From Anthracocystis setariae (taxonomy: Eukaryota; Basidiomycota; Ustilaginomycetes; Ustilaginales; Ustilaginaceae), in assembly GCA_928724745.1 (NCBI GenBank), contig CAKMXJ010000011.1, positions 1-64,000 of the forward strand: a DNA stretch of 64,000 bases. Direction: 5' to 3'. Positions 9,696 through 21,500 of the stretch are shown in pieces (the first letter of the stretch is position 1; each line of letters opens with the position of its first letter). The notes below the pieces were generated by a model. The model was not told where the DNA came from. It was given only the letters and a program-made list of their open reading frames with translations, and made no database searches. A program made the translations under genes and the position numbers.

Positions 9696-9785
9696 TGGGG
9701 ACCTCCCGGGTGGAGCTTAAGACCCGGGAGTACCAAGTAGGCCACAAGGACGTCGGCCTTCCCGGGGGGGGGGGGGGGGGGGTAA
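9696..9785. other. Junction segment with a 19-bp G run
   Basis: A short unassigned piece between the copia A LTR and LTR family C. It has GC-rich palindromic stretches (CTCCCGGGTGG, ACCCGGGAG) and an uninterrupted run of G at 9764-9782. No coding content is seen. The G run is a likely site for assembly or replication error. Confidence 0.5.
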
Positions 9786-10733
9786 TGTTATGATTGGGAT
9801 ATCGGGAGAGTTAGTGATTGGTTTTAGTATCAGAGCGGGCAGGAGTGGTCCCCCCAATGACGCCCCGGATCGGGGATCAGGGGCAGACTGCGGCATCACC
9901 CGGGGGTATCCGGGAGGCCACTGTTATGATTGGGATATCGGGAGAGTTAGTGATTGGTTTTAGTATCAGAGTGGGCAGGAGTGGTCCCCCCGATGACGCC
10001 CGGATCGGGGATCGGGGGCAGACTGCGGCATCACCCGGGGGGTATCCGGGAGGCCACATAATCTCACGTCCTAAGTCCACCACACTCACGACAGGACGTC
10101 GATTGTATTTTAGCTTACTCACTATAGTAGGTGGAAATATCAGACCTTCTCCCAATCTCCCGCTCACCCGCTCCGCTATCTTGGCAACAATCCCGGGAGC
10201 AGCACCCGGTACCACGCCCCTGGCCTCGCTACAGACGCACAGCCACGTTCCGAGGTTCCTAGACCCCAGGAGCTTAACAGCCACATAATCTCACGCCCTA
10301 AGTCCACCACACTCACGACAGGACGTCGATTGTATTTTAGCTTACTCACTATAGTAGGTGGAAATATCAGACCTTCTCCCAATCTCCCGCTCACCCGCTC
10401 CGCTATCTTGGCAACGATCCCAGGAGCAACACCCGGTACCACGCCCCTGGCCTCGCTACAGACGCACAGCCACGTTCCGAGGTTCCTAGACCCCAGGAGC
10501 TTAACAGCCACATAATCTCACGCCCTAAGTCCACCACACTCACGACAGGACGTCGATTGTATTTTAGCTTACTCACTATAGTAGGTGGAAATATCAGACC
10601 TTCTCCCAATCTCCCGCTCACCCGCTCCGCTATCTTGGCAACGATCCCAGGAGCAACACCCGGTACCACGCCCCTGGCCTCGATACAGACGCACAGCCAC
10701 GTTCCGAGGTTCCTAGACCCCAGGAGCATAACA
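9786..10733. repeat. LTR family C with internal tandem duplications
   Basis: It starts TGTTATG and ends CATAACA, like the solo LTR at 29477-29835, but it is 948 bp rather than 359 bp. The left part is present twice (9786-9921 and 9922-10057, 136 bp each). The right part is present three times (10058-10284, 10285-10511, 10512-10733, about 227 bp each). Every internal junction falls at GCCAC. It interrupts the gag of gypsy B on its right side; no target duplication is evident, so the left flank is probably rearranged. Open frames across it only reflect the repeat. Confidence 0.8.
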
Positions 10734-11055
10734 GGTTTTCGGGTTTGACATTGGCGTTCTTGGGCGCAGAAGCTTCATTTGATGTCACTAGAAGCTTCAG
10801 AAGCTGAGAGAGTGTGTCATTTGTGACCTGTTGCGCAAGTTGAAGCCTGTCAAGAGACGCTGTGACAGCTTGAAGTGAGTCAGCTAGCGCATCAAAACGC
10901 TGGTTTTGCTGCTTTTGCATGTCAAGGAGCCGCGTGACAACGTCTGGGGCCGGTTCTGACAGCTGTCCAGGATCGTCTGGCATGTTGTTTTTGGATTCCG
11001 GGGGCGGAAAAACTGTTTCTGGAGGCGTAAGACGTTGATTGCGGCTTCGGGTCAT
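10734..11055 (-). pseudogene. Gypsy B gag, N-terminal fragment
   Basis: About 107 residues starting MTRSRNQRLTPPETVF, 140 bases inside the gypsy B primer-binding site. The middle (RLLDMQKQQNQRFDALADSL) has heptad spacing and is probably coiled coil, as is common at gypsy gag N-termini. The frame runs straight into LTR family C at 10733, so capsid, nucleocapsid and pol are gone. It does not resemble gypsy A gag closely, although the primer-binding sites are identical. Confidence 0.6.
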
Positions 11056-11184
11056 GTTTGGCAGCCGTCAAAAAGCGAGTTTGGTGGGCGTGGTGGGACG
11101 AAACTCTCGGAGTCCGTGTAGAACAGCTTGTGATTGGTTCCAGGAACGTGGTACAGGCTGTTGAGGTGTGTGTCAAACTCCGCG

Positions 11185-11427
11185 CTCTTGTCACCATGTC
11201 ATAACCAAGTTAAGGTTAAGGTTCTGACGTGCAGTGAGCTTGAGCTAAATGAGTGATCGATGTCATTTCGATGGAGGCAGCGAGAGTGAGACGAGATTTA
11301 CAGGGAAAGCAGAACCAGCGAAAATAGGAGTTAGCCCGATACGGCGGATCGGGCTTGGATCGGCGATCTGGGAAGCGTAAGCGTTATAGGGAGGAAACGT
11401 CTCATGACACTTAACTTGGTGATGACA
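11185..11427 (-). repeat. Gypsy B LTR (11197-11427) with primer-binding site (11185-11196)
   Basis: The LTR is 231 bp with long inverted ends: TGTCATAACCAAGTTAAG at the left and CTTAACTTGGTGATGACA at the right, differing at one base. The adjacent primer-binding site TGGTGACAAGAG (minus strand) is the same as in gypsy A. The inner part holds another small inverted repeat, GCCCGATACGGCGGATCGGGC, near 11333. Confidence 0.75.
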
Positions 11428-11880
11428 CTCCAAGGGCGGCCAAAAAGCGTGTTTTCCACCGCCCCAACATTGCCGCCCGTGAGTAACGCCACTGCTAGAT
11501 TTGGCGCACTGCTGGTCACATACCTCCCCTCACCCGACTGCGAGGGCGGTTGACCGTAGCCCTCTTAACCGCGCTTGAACCGAGGGCGGCCGAAAAACCA
11601 GTTTTCCACCGCCTTGGCTTTGCTGCCTGTGACAGACTGTCTTCTGCTTTGTTACCAACCGTCTCCTGTTTCTTACTAATTGTCTTCAAATTGTTACTGA
11701 CTGTCTTCCAATTTGAAGTAGACCGTCTGTCTTTTTCTTTGAAGTGGACCGTCATCTGCTGAATTCAAATCCAAAATAATTTTGAAGTGGCACCCCTTCC
11801 TGGCATTTCAAAATTCAGCACAGTTTTCAAATGGACCGTCTTGTTTTCTCAGTGACGCGTCCAAACAACATTTTTTTGCC
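11428..11880. other. Intergenic with a 30-bp direct repeat and GACCGTC motifs
   Basis: No gene is supported. Two copies of a 30-bp direct repeat (GGGCGGCC-AAAA-GTTTTCCACCGCC type) lie at 11434-11463 and 11583-11612. Several GACCGTC or CTGTCTTC motifs follow in an AT-rich stretch. This may be the decayed 5' flank or an internal part of the LINE remnant to the right. Confidence 0.45.
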
Positions 11881-12860
11881 CATCAAACCCTTAGCCCAGC
11901 TTGCAAGAAGCACCCGCCTTACTTGGCATTGGTATCACGCAATGGGCATCAAATCCGCCACTTTGTGACGACTTTTTGGCCAAGCTTGATGCTGAGAAAT
12001 GGACCATTTGTGAGGCCAAGCTTCAGGCAATCCTCACAGGTCTGGAATGTTGTCTTGGCAACCACAACGGTCGTCACCCTTGGAAACGGATTGATGTCTT
12101 TAGCGACTTGCAGGAAGCTCTCTCACGACTAGCCTGCACCAGATCAAAGGAACGCAGCAAGTCCAGCTTCATCACTGCGCCAATTTGAGCGGTGGTCAAG
12201 CGCCTCCAACAAGGCAGAAAGGTCGACATCTTCTTCCACTGGATCCCTGCCCACAACAAGGTGGAGGGTAACAAATGTGCAGACCGTCTCGCAACCAGGC
12301 CGGGCCGGAACACCATTGCAACCACGGTTTCCAGTCAGGCGAAAGCCCTTGAATGGATTTTGGCGGAGCTCGACAAGCACAAACAAGCAAGGTGGGAAGA
12401 ATTGGCTTTGGGTAGCATTTGAGAGGTCAACCCCAGCCTAGACCAACAGGCCCAAGACACGTACAACGGCACAAACCCTCAAGCAACTCAACTACTGCTC
12501 ACTTTTTGAGCCAACACAATTCCAATTGGGATGCATTGCACCAAAGGCCCGAAGAACTGTCCATGCGGTGCACCTGCCCAAGACCGCAACCACCTCCTCT
12601 TTGACTGCCCCCACTTCAATGCAACGCGCGCAAAGGTCTTTTGACACTTCAAAGGCCAACCCAATGTAAGCGATCTTCTTGCTGGTGGTCGCTTCACAAA
12701 AAAGAGTCGCTCCAGCAATACCTGCGCGACCTTGTCCCCTTTCTCAAAAGTATTCTCGACTAAGTGTTTCAAGAACTCAGAGCAACACAGCCCCAACGCC
12801 CTCTCGCCATGAACGCATACACCACCACCACCATCCCTGCTGGGGCAGTCACAGACTTTG
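11880..12860 (+). pseudogene. Non-LTR (LINE, Tad-like) retrotransposon remnant: RNase H and C-terminal CCHC
   Basis: Broken frames on the plus strand add up to the 3' end of a fungal LINE ORF2. An RNase H-like part reads EAKLQAILTGLECCLG then RIDVFSDLQEALSRL (about 11990-12130). It continues in another frame with FFHWIPAHNKVEGNKCADRL (about 12230-12290). A terminal cysteine/histidine motif NCPCGAPAQDRNHLLFDCPHF follows in a third frame near 12555-12620. WIPxHxxxxGNxxAD and the C-x-C...H...C tail are typical of LINE RNase H ends. Several frameshifts make it dead. Confidence 0.7.
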
Positions 12861-13207
12861 CCAACATCGAGCAAATCACGGTGCACAACAGCCCCTCTCC
12901 ACCGCCGCTGCCAAACCACTATGGAGACCAGATATACGATGATTGTGTCACACTTCCCTTTGAGGAGTCCAGCCTCAGCTATGAAGATGACGAGGACAAT
13001 CCTAACAACGGTGACACACCAGCCAAGAGGTGCTTAGAGATGCTCAATGCCAAGGATTTTGCTCAAGACAAGGGATACTTTGGCGACACTGCTTTTGTCC
13101 CCCCCACTCAAACAAGCTCAGAGACAAATGCCCTGCCTATGGACTCACTCCCGGATTCCGACGTGCAAGACAGCAACAATGGCAACCAGAAGCCCACAGG
13201 ACCTTGA
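12764..13207 (+). CDS. Unrecognised ORF, 147 codons, probably not a real gene
   Basis: The frame starts MFQELRATQPQRPLAM and continues into an acidic, Ser/Pro-rich, low-complexity protein (SLSYEDDEDNPNNGDTPAKR). No domain is recognised. It overlaps the end of the LINE remnant and may be its 3' sequence. A start at the second Met (12809) is equally possible. Given for completeness. Confidence 0.2.
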   Translation: MFQELRATQPQRPLAMNAYTTTTIPAGAVTDFANIEQITVHNSPSPPPLPNHYGDQIYDDCVTLPFEESSLSYEDDEDNPNNGDTPAKRCLEMLNAKDFAQDKGYFGDTAFVPPTQTSSETNALPMDSLPDSDVQDSNNGNQKPTGP

Positions 13208-14310
13208 CAACCTTGGTGAGGGCAACTTTGGTGAGTAAAGCAAGCAATCAAGATCCACTCCGGGCAAATAGGGTACCAGCCCTACCCCACTTCATTCCAA
13301 AAGGTGAAAGGCAAGCGCCCCACTTTCTTCTTCTAGATTGCGGGGAATCACGCTCAAGAAAGCCTCTACCACCTCCCGTCTGAGTCCCCTTCTCAGTTTG
13401 TGGTTACATTTGCTTTGCAAATCAAATGGTACAAGGTACAAGGTCTACAAGGCCCCTGGCATCCCCAACATGCTGGATGTTGGGACCATGGGAGTCACCA
13501 AGCATGGGTCTGTGGGTCATAGAATGGGAGTGACAATGTTGAGGATAGCACCTTGCTGGCAAGATGCTTTTGGTCAAAGCCGCATGTTAGACTTTTGCAT
13601 GTTGCATAGGAAAAATGATGAAAATCGGTCTTAGATTTCCAACACATGCATCTTCGACACCCAAAAACACTCTTTTTTTTCCTGGCAGACAGAATGGAGT
13701 TGCAGCTCCGCCTGTCCATCTGGGTTCAACGTCATCTGGCATCATTCTATTGCCACAACGTCCTGCACAAATGAATCTCAAACCATGGCTAGCCAATCAA
13801 CCTCTCGGTCGCTTTCTGCCCACTCGGCTAGCATACCTCTTTTCTCGTCTATGTGCATCGCTTCTTCATAGTAGTATTGTTTGTGCTTTGGCGAACTAGA
13901 ACCACCGAATGCCGCCCGACGATTTCCGAACATTGCCGTCCTCTTAGCCGCCACCCGCCTCGACACAACAAAAGCAGCATGCCCTTTTGGGTGCAGTTCT
14001 TGGTCGGATTCGCTCGGACTTGGAGGTACAACCCCACACGGTAAGGTAAACTCAAGCCCCACATTCCAAAAATTCGCCGCTCCAAACCCCCACGGCGATG
14101 GTTTGACACGGCATTTTGCATGTCACATGTTCGAGGACTGTTCTTCTTTTAGTTGCCGGCGGTCCTGAACATGTCTCGTTGGCTCAGTGTCTCAGTGGTC
14201 TGCGTCCGTCGTTTGATGTCACCTCAGTCTCAACACAAATATAAGAAAGCAGCCATCGTCTGCGGTATTATGCTCCCCACCCAACCCTTTCCAACTTCAC
14301 CTGACAAAAG
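13208..14310. other. Intergenic, upstream of the alpha-galactosidase gene
   Basis: No gene, RNA or repeat is supported over 1.1 kb; open frames are short and of mixed composition. The last 100 bases carry a weak TATA-like ATATAAG near 14239, about 70 bases before the start codon, and a CT-rich stretch as in many fungal core promoters. Confidence 0.5.
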
Positions 14311-15838
14311 ATGTTGTTCAGAGCATTCACCGTGCTTGTTCCTCTGACGTTTGGAGGTCTGGCTAAGGTCGCACACAACGGCCTCGCCTTGACCCCTCAG
14401 ATGGGCTGGAACACCTGGAATTCTTTCGCCTGCAACATCAGCGAGGACACCATTCTTACCGCTGCACAAGCCATCAAAGACTACAACCTCGATCAGTACG
14501 GCTACAACTACGTTATTATCGATGACTGCTGGCAAGGCGCCGAGCGTGATCCTGAAACCAAGGTCATCCCCGCCAACCCCCAGAAATTCCCTCGCGGACT
14601 CAAGCCTCTAGTTGACGACATCAAGAGTCTCGGGCTCAAGGCAGGGTGAGCATCAAAGCGCTCAGATTACGCTGCCTTCTACTGTTCTTCTCACTGACAT
14701 TTCGTTTTCTTATTCCGCGCATCGTCTTGTCAGAATCTACTCGAGTGCAGGTACCATGACGTGTGGACACCACATTGGATCACTTGGATACGAAGAGATC
14801 GATGCCAACAGCTGGTCCGAAGCAGGATTCACCTACTTGAAATATGACAATTGCTACTCGCAAGGTGAGTTTGGAACGCCCAAACTCTCGTTTGATCGTT
14901 ACAACAAGATGTGGCAAGCCTTGAACAAGACTACCGGCGAACCCATCCTCTACTCGATGTGCAACTGGGGTCAGGACTGGCCGTGGCTTTTCGCTACCGA
15001 GATTGCCAACTCATGGCGTATCTCTGGAGATGTGTACAGTTCCTTCAACCGCAACGATTCGCGCTGTCCCTGCGACGATATCACGCAGTGCAACATCCAG
15101 GGTTACCACTGCTCGATCGCCAAGATCATCGACTATGCCTCTAGCATCACGAGCAAGGCGTACCCTGGTGCCTGGAATGACTTGGACATGCTTGAAGTCG
15201 GCAACCCCGGCTTGAACCTAGACGAAAGCATGACCCACTTTTCCATGTGGGCCATGCTCAAATCCCCGCTCATCCTCGGCAACAACTTTCAGCACATCAA
15301 CAATCAGACGCTCGCCATCATCAAGAACAAGGCGGTCATCGACATCTCGCAGGACCCCACGGGTCAATCGGCCACACGGATGTGGAAAAATTGGGAAGAG
15401 GATGGTAATACTCAGATGTGGAAGATCAATCTCGCCAACGGCACCTACGCCGTTGCGGTGATCAATGTCTCCGAATCGCCCAAGAACGTCACATTGATGA
15501 TGCAGGATGTCTTTTTCGACGAGATGCTCGAGGGGGAGGATTACTACCAGCGACCATGGATGGTGTACGATCTGTGGAAGGGTGTGGATTTCAGTCAGGA
15601 TCCCAAGGAACCTGTCAGCATGGACACGATGAAGGTAGGCGAATTCAACACTTCGCTGCCACAGGTCGCGGTGCCAAAACACGGAGTCAAGCTGTACAAA
15701 CTCACTCCCGGAAGTACCAGCGCGGATAGCCAACAGAAGAGGAGTCTCGATGACGGCCTCGACAAGATGACCAGGGATTATGCCGAGATGAAGCCCAGTA
15801 GGATCATGGGCTCACAGGCGTTATTTGAGGGTAGTTAG
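14311..15838 (+). CDS. Alpha-galactosidase, glycoside hydrolase family 27, secreted
   Basis: CDS join(14311..14645,14734..15838), 479 aa, with one 88-bp intron (GTGAGC...TCAG). It hydrolyses terminal alpha-1,6-galactose from oligosaccharides such as melibiose and raffinose, and from galactomannan. A hydrophobic N-terminus (LFRAFTVLVPLTFGGLA) suggests secretion. The GH27 core begins at LTPQMGWNTWNSF; YVIIDDCW follows. The nucleophile Asp is in LKYDNC (about residue 150) and the acid/base region is WNDLDMLEVGN (about 260). The tail after GVKLYKL is an extra about 45 residues, basic/acidic and probably disordered. Splicing restores the family sequence LKAGIYSSAG exactly. Confidence 0.92.
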
Positions 15839-16033
15839 GGTGGCTTGGATCGGTTTGGTCATCTGTATCGAATATTTAGTCGGTACACAGTAGCATGATC
15901 GAATCGAAAGTGAGAACAATTTTCTAGATGAGGATGCGGGTGCGATATGATCATTGCAGAGCAGTGAGCTCGGTGAAGCACAGTTAGCATTTGGATAACC
16001 GCCGAAAATGTGGCACGGATGAAGTCAGGCGAC

Positions 16034-16996
16034 TTAGCAAAGCGTCCAGACGCCGAACGAAAGCAGCGTCACTATGGTGGTGACTGTCACTGCACCAACC
16101 ACGCCAGCCACGCCCTCTCGGACAGCTGCGGAGGTCTGACCAGTTGCGCCCGTCTGACCACTGCTACCGCCCGCCTGGGGGGCACCGCCGTTGGGAGTCG
16201 GCGCCGAAACGGGCATGACAAACGTGCTAGTGACCCCGCCTCCACCTCCGCCGCTGTTGCTGTTGTCGGTGGTAGTGTTGGTGGTATTGTCGCTAGTCGA
16301 TGTGGGCGTGGTGGTGGAGTTCTCGGCACCATCATCGGTGTTGATCGTTGGCATGTTCTCGAGGTTGTTGGAGTTGTTGTAACCGGCAATGGTAAGGTTG
16401 GGTGCCCCTGCGACCGAGCAAATGCTCTTGAAACATAACAACATGACGTTAGGTTACAAGCGCTGAACACAATATGCAAAAGATCAAAGGGTACTTACCT
16501 TGATGACGCCGGCAGCTCCATGGAACTGCTGAGGACAAGTAGCGTTGATGCAGGCAAAGGTTTGGTCAATGAAGCTCTCGGACTTGCAGAAGCAGTCGGG
16601 CTTGCTGAGGTCATTACCGCATCCGACGCCGTCGGTGGATTTGGTGGCGCACGCCGTGACACATTGACCCTTGTGTGCTCCAGCGTGACCGTTCCTCTTC
16701 TGTCCGGCGGAGGCGCTTTTGGCATCGTCGTCGTCGTCGTCGCCATCGGTCGAGTCCTGTGCACCACCCATCATGTGTGACTCGTTCGCGAGAATGGAGG
16801 CTGCATCAGAACCGCCAGCGGGAGCCGAGATGGATCCAGCATCGTCACCGTCAGGCGAAGATGCGCCAGGGGGCGTCGCCTGAAGCTGGGCAGTGGGAGC
16901 GTGCGTCGCAGCATCTGCGGCCGAGACCGAGACGACAGCGAGTCCGAAGAAGAGCAGCAGATAGGAGATCTTTTTGTTACGGGAGACGGTTGGCAT
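16034..16996 (-). CDS. CFEM-domain protein, probably GPI-anchored
   Basis: CDS complement(join(16034..16426,16499..16996)), 296 aa, with a 72-bp intron (GTAAGT...CAAG). A signal peptide is clear (ISYLLLFFGLAVVSVSAADA). A Ser/Ala/Asp-rich segment follows. Then comes a CFEM-type cysteine domain at about 110-160 (CVTACATKSTDGVGCGND, PDCFCKSESFI, FACINATC), and after the intron ICSV adds a further Cys. The second half is a Ser/Thr/Gly-rich stalk ending in a hydrophobic tail (VTTIVTLLSFGVW), as for a GPI anchor. Fungal CFEM proteins act at the wall, some in haem or iron uptake, others in virulence; which applies here is unknown. Confidence 0.85.
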
Positions 16997-17973
16997 CGTG
17001 GATACGTTTTGGGAGGATGGAGATGATGATAGTCGGAACGTGAAGGGGAAGAACTAGTTATATCAACCACTGTCTTGCCCAGAAGTGAGGGCTTATGAGT
17101 ACTGGGCAACTACCTACCGAATGGTCGCCAAACAACGAGACTGAGATGAAGCTGAGGTGGCGCCAATCGTGGGTGAGAGGGCGCAAATCCGTGAGAGCAT
17201 CGTAAATGCGAAGCGACATGAATGTGCGCTCCAGCCGCCTATGTGTTGCATTGTGGTGGGGCTCGAGTGTTGGCAATGCGTCGGTATGTGAAGTCGAGCA
17301 CAGCGTTTCATCAACGAGGCTAATGAGGTGGGCATGCCTTTTTAGAGTCGAGCCACCAGCCGATCAGAATTGGAACCTACGAGGGCAGCCTGTCATCGGG
17401 GAGATACTGTGATCTGAACAAACCACGATGGGCTTTCCAAAAATGCCGCAGCTCGCACCATGCCAGATTTCTCAGCCTGAGGAACCAAGCCGATGGACCA
17501 GAGTATGTTGTGCCGAACACGGGATGAGGAGAAAGGGGGCCGGATCGCAAAACTCTATTTGTCTCCTTGACAGCTAGGATCATGCATGTCCAATCTCCGC
17601 GCGTTGACTTCTACTGCTCAGCGAAGAGTGGAGTGGACGGCGATCTCTTCTTACCCCTGATCCCCGCTCCTTTTTGGCTCCAAGATTCGTTGTACAGTAC
17701 AGTGGAGTACAGTACAGTACCGCGATCCGATGGCATCGTCTAGCGAGAGGAAAATGCAACCTGTCACAGCACTACCGCGGTGCCAAGTGTCGATATCGGG
17801 TAAAAACAGGTTGGAATCGGCATCGAAATGTTAGCTATTTATAATAAATCCGCGAGACGGGGTGGAGGAGCTTCGTGTGCGGACCGGTGGCTCCATCCTT
17901 TTGGACCCTTAAATCCCAGCTCGCTTCTTTCACTTCGTCCACCATCACTCAAGCTGCGCAACCCCGAACCAGC
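16997..17973. other. Divergent promoter region between CFEM and ATX1 genes
   Basis: 977 bases without a supported gene. Notable is a GTACAG-rich tract at 17691-17722 (TACAGTACAG twice) and an AT-rich TATTTATAATAAAT at about 17836, some 135 bases before the ATX1 start and a candidate TATA region. Pyrimidine-rich sequence precedes ATX1. Confidence 0.45.
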
Positions 17974-18360
17974 ATGAGCGCTGTGAGTTCACGTTCACCC
18001 TCCACCACATCCTTCCCATGCGTGATCTGACTCAACCCTGCCCCTCTTCCTCCCACAGCACGAATACAAGTTCAACGTGGCAATGTCTTGCTCCGGCTGC
18101 TCTGGCGCCGTTGAGCGTGTGTTGAAGAAGCTCGATGGTACGTCCTCCCCCTTGCACAGTCCAGCGTCCGATACCTAGTGTTTGAGCTGACTCTTGCTAC
18201 CCCATCGACTGCAATATGTACTTGGCCAGGTGTGGACTCGTTCGATGTATCACTCGAGAACCAGACCGTGATCGTCAAGGGATCAGCACCGTACGACGCC
18301 GTGTTGGAAAAGATCAAGAAGACTGGCAAAGAAGTCAAATCCGGCGAAGTAGTTTACTAG
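17974..18360 (+). CDS. ATX1: Cytosolic copper chaperone, Atx1 type
   Basis: CDS join(17974..17982,18059..18137,18230..18360), 72 aa, a normal length for Atx1. Exon 1 codes only MSA. The copper site MSCSGC (MxCxxC) follows HEYKFNVA; the rest is the ferredoxin-like fold (VDSFDVSLENQTVIVKG, then Lys-rich IKKTGKEV). Atx1 carries Cu(I) from plasma-membrane importers to the Ccc2-type P-ATPase in the Golgi, feeding multicopper oxidases such as those of high-affinity iron uptake. Introns are 76 and 92 bp with GTGAGT and GTACGT donors. The 3' end faces PRP16, 145 bases apart. Confidence 0.93.
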
Positions 18361-18505
18361 ACCAACGCATTTCTCAGCACTGCCTCAAACCATCATAAAT
18401 CAACGACCTAGGTCAGAAAAGCATCAAACTTGCACTTTGGGTGGGTCGAGGCCCGTGTCGAGGACATCTAGAGATTCTGAGTACAATTAGCTGGAGCGGA
18501 TCTAT

Positions 18506-21500
18506 CTAGAGAAAGCGTCTGGCTCTAGACCGGAACGGCGTCGCTCCTGGCGTCGCGATGCTCGGCGTCTCTCCGCCCGCATTTCTCTTCTCCTTTTCCT
18601 TCTCCCTGCTCTCGCTATCCTCTCTTTCCTTCCTATCCCTTGTCATTTGCTCCTCCAGACTTGTCGCCTTGTTCAATTCACCCGTTCTCTTGGCTTTCGC
18701 CACAGCACTGGTAGCCCCCTTTTCCTTGATCTCGTAAAAGGCACCACCCAATTCGGCCAACCAGTGCGGATCCACCTGCGTCACCGTGCTCATCATCTCC
18801 TTGCTCGTCAACACCACTTGATGATACACGACATATTCGGGACTGTATCCCAGACCGTACAGCGCAGATGTGGGGTGGAGGTACATCTTGATGCCGGTGC
18901 GACAGTTTGCATACTCGCCGATCCCCGCTGACCTTGCTGCCTGGTGGAAGTAACCGGCAGTGATGCACTTTCGGATCCCATCCCAATCGGTCGAACACGA
19001 CACCAGGCGCAATTTTTGCGATTTCATAATGTCTTCAAGTTGAACACGAACCTCGCGAGCCTTGCGTAGCGTCTTGGAGTGGAGAAAGTGTTTCGAACAC
19101 CACGAATCGCGATAGCCATTGTTGCGCCATTGATTGTAGACGTGCAGCAAAGTGAGATGATCCGACTCGGCAACGAAGAAACGCTCCCTCGCCGCATCGC
19201 TCTCCTCCATCCTCTCTTTGGGACGATAAAACACCGACGGCACACTGAGCATACTTACGATCGTGAGCATCTCGACGCTACACGCGTAGTCGACACTGGT
19301 GATGAGCATCTTGGACAAGCTCGGCTCCATAGGGAACTCGCCCATCTTGCGACCCAACGGCGTCAAGTCACCCACATTGTTGAGTGCACCGAGCACCCAA
19401 AGCTGGTACATGCTGTTCAGAATCGTGTCTTGCGGTGGTGGATCCATAAAGTTGAACTCCAACAGATTGCGCACACCCAGCGATTTGAGCATGAGAACCG
19501 TGTTGGCCAAGTTGGTGCGTTGAATCTCGGGGATGGTGTTGGCGAACAGTTCGTTTCGGAACGCCATCTCTGTGTAGAGTCGATACGCCGTACCGGCACC
19601 GGTTCTGCCTGCCCTCCCCGAGCGCTGGTTGGCATTGGCCTGTGAGATCGGAGTGATCTGCAAACTGTCCATTCCCACTTTCGGATTGTAGACCTTGAGC
19701 TTGTAGTACCCGGCATCGACGACGTACATGATCCCGTCCACGGTGAGAGATGTCTCGGCGATGTTGGTGGCTACAATGCATTTCCGTTCTCCATTCTCCG
19801 CAGCGTCAAAGATTTTGGCCTGCAGATCGGCCGGCATCTGCGAGTAGATGGGCAGCACCAACAGCGGCGGTGCATCGTCGATCTGAGCCAGACGCTCGGA
19901 GATGACACTACATGTGACTTCGATATCCTCCTGACCCGTCATGAACACGAGGATGTCGCCCTTAGGGTGTGACAGATGGATCGAAAGCGCCTGCTTGACT
20001 GCTGAATCGACGTAATCTTCGCACGGCGTCTTAGAGAAGAGCACGTCGACGGGGAACGTGCGACCGGGAATAGTGAAAGTGTGAGCTCCTCCATAGAACG
20101 AAGCGAACTTGTCGGCATTCATGGTCGCCGAGGTTACGATCAGCTTCAAGTCTCTCCTTCGCGTGAGGATCTTCTTGAGCAAGCCCATCAAAACGTCCGT
20201 CGAGAGCGATCGTTCGTGCGCTTCATCCAGAATGATGGCACTATATCTGTCGAGATCGCCTTCGTTCAGACTTTCACGAAGAAGTACACCGTCGGTCATG
20301 TACTTGATTTTGGTCTCGGCACTGGTGCAATCTTCGAACCGGATCGAATAACCAACCGGGCCACCGAGCTTGACCTCCATCTCCTCACTGACTCGCTTGG
20401 CTACCGACATCGCCGCAACTCGACGAGGCTGAGTGCAGCCGATCATACCGTAGTGTGTGTAGCCATCTTCGTGCAGAAACTGGGCTAATTGCGTCGTCTT
20501 GCCAGATCCTGTTTCTCCCACCACTACGATCACCTGATTCTCTCGAATGATCTTCATCAGATCATCCCGGCAGGCGAAAGCGGGTAGATATTGACGCTGT
20601 TCTTTGAGCGTTTTGGTTCGACTGAATTCGGATCCGCCGGTACTCGACTTGAGGTGTTTGGCGAATTGCGAATCGCCTTTGCCATCCGGGGCGTCTGGCG
20701 CGTCGGCTTGGGTAGACGCTTGCTTGTCACTCGCATTCGGTCGGACTGGATCGTCCTCGTCGTCATCCGCTTTGACACCCAAAATGTTTCCTAATGCAGT
20801 ACCTCCCATGGCTGCAACCTTACCTGCAGCCTTTGCTCTCTCGGCCATTTCGCGTGTCTCCCTGACAAGCCGACTACCCTTCCTTGCAAACACTGCCATG
20901 TCTGACGAGCCATCCTTGACGGGATTGATCGGATCCAGCTGCTTGGTGAACACTGTCCTGCCGTCTAGGAAGGGGGGCTTGAGATCGTGCACAAGCAGAT
21001 GAACCCTGTTCTCGCCGTGATCGTCCATGTTGTCGAGGTCGATAGCAGCACGCGGACCAACTCCACTAGTTTGGAGACGATTACGCTCCCATGCGTCGGA
21101 ATCGGCGTTGTACTGCGCTTGACGGGCGGTGACTTTTTCCTTGCGCGCAGCAAGAGGTGCGGAAACGGAGCCGGTCAAGTCCTCGTACTGGGCAAAGGGA
21201 TTGTGTTCCTCGTCCGCAGCCAGCCCGTCGCCTTCTTCCATGTCGTACCAGTCTCGATCGAGCTTCTGGTCGTCTTGATCCCACGCAAGACCTCGTTGGG
21301 ATGGAGAGGGAGAGCGCACAGAGCTGCGAGATGGAGTATCGTCCCATCTTCGAGAGCCTGCCGAGCGAGTGGATGCGGTGTCCATATCTGACGGACGAGA
21401 ACGAGGGTTTGTGTCTGCGCCATGGGGAGTCCATCGATCCCAATCAGAGGTGGGATGGGGTGTGGTCTGTGGAGAAGCGTCCCATGTGCGTCGCGACGGC

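Noticed and set aside
10058..10733. Three regularly repeated about 227-bp blocks as a CRISPR-like or satellite array
   Set aside because: The units are directly adjacent pieces of one LTR that occurs singly at 29477-29835; no spacers.
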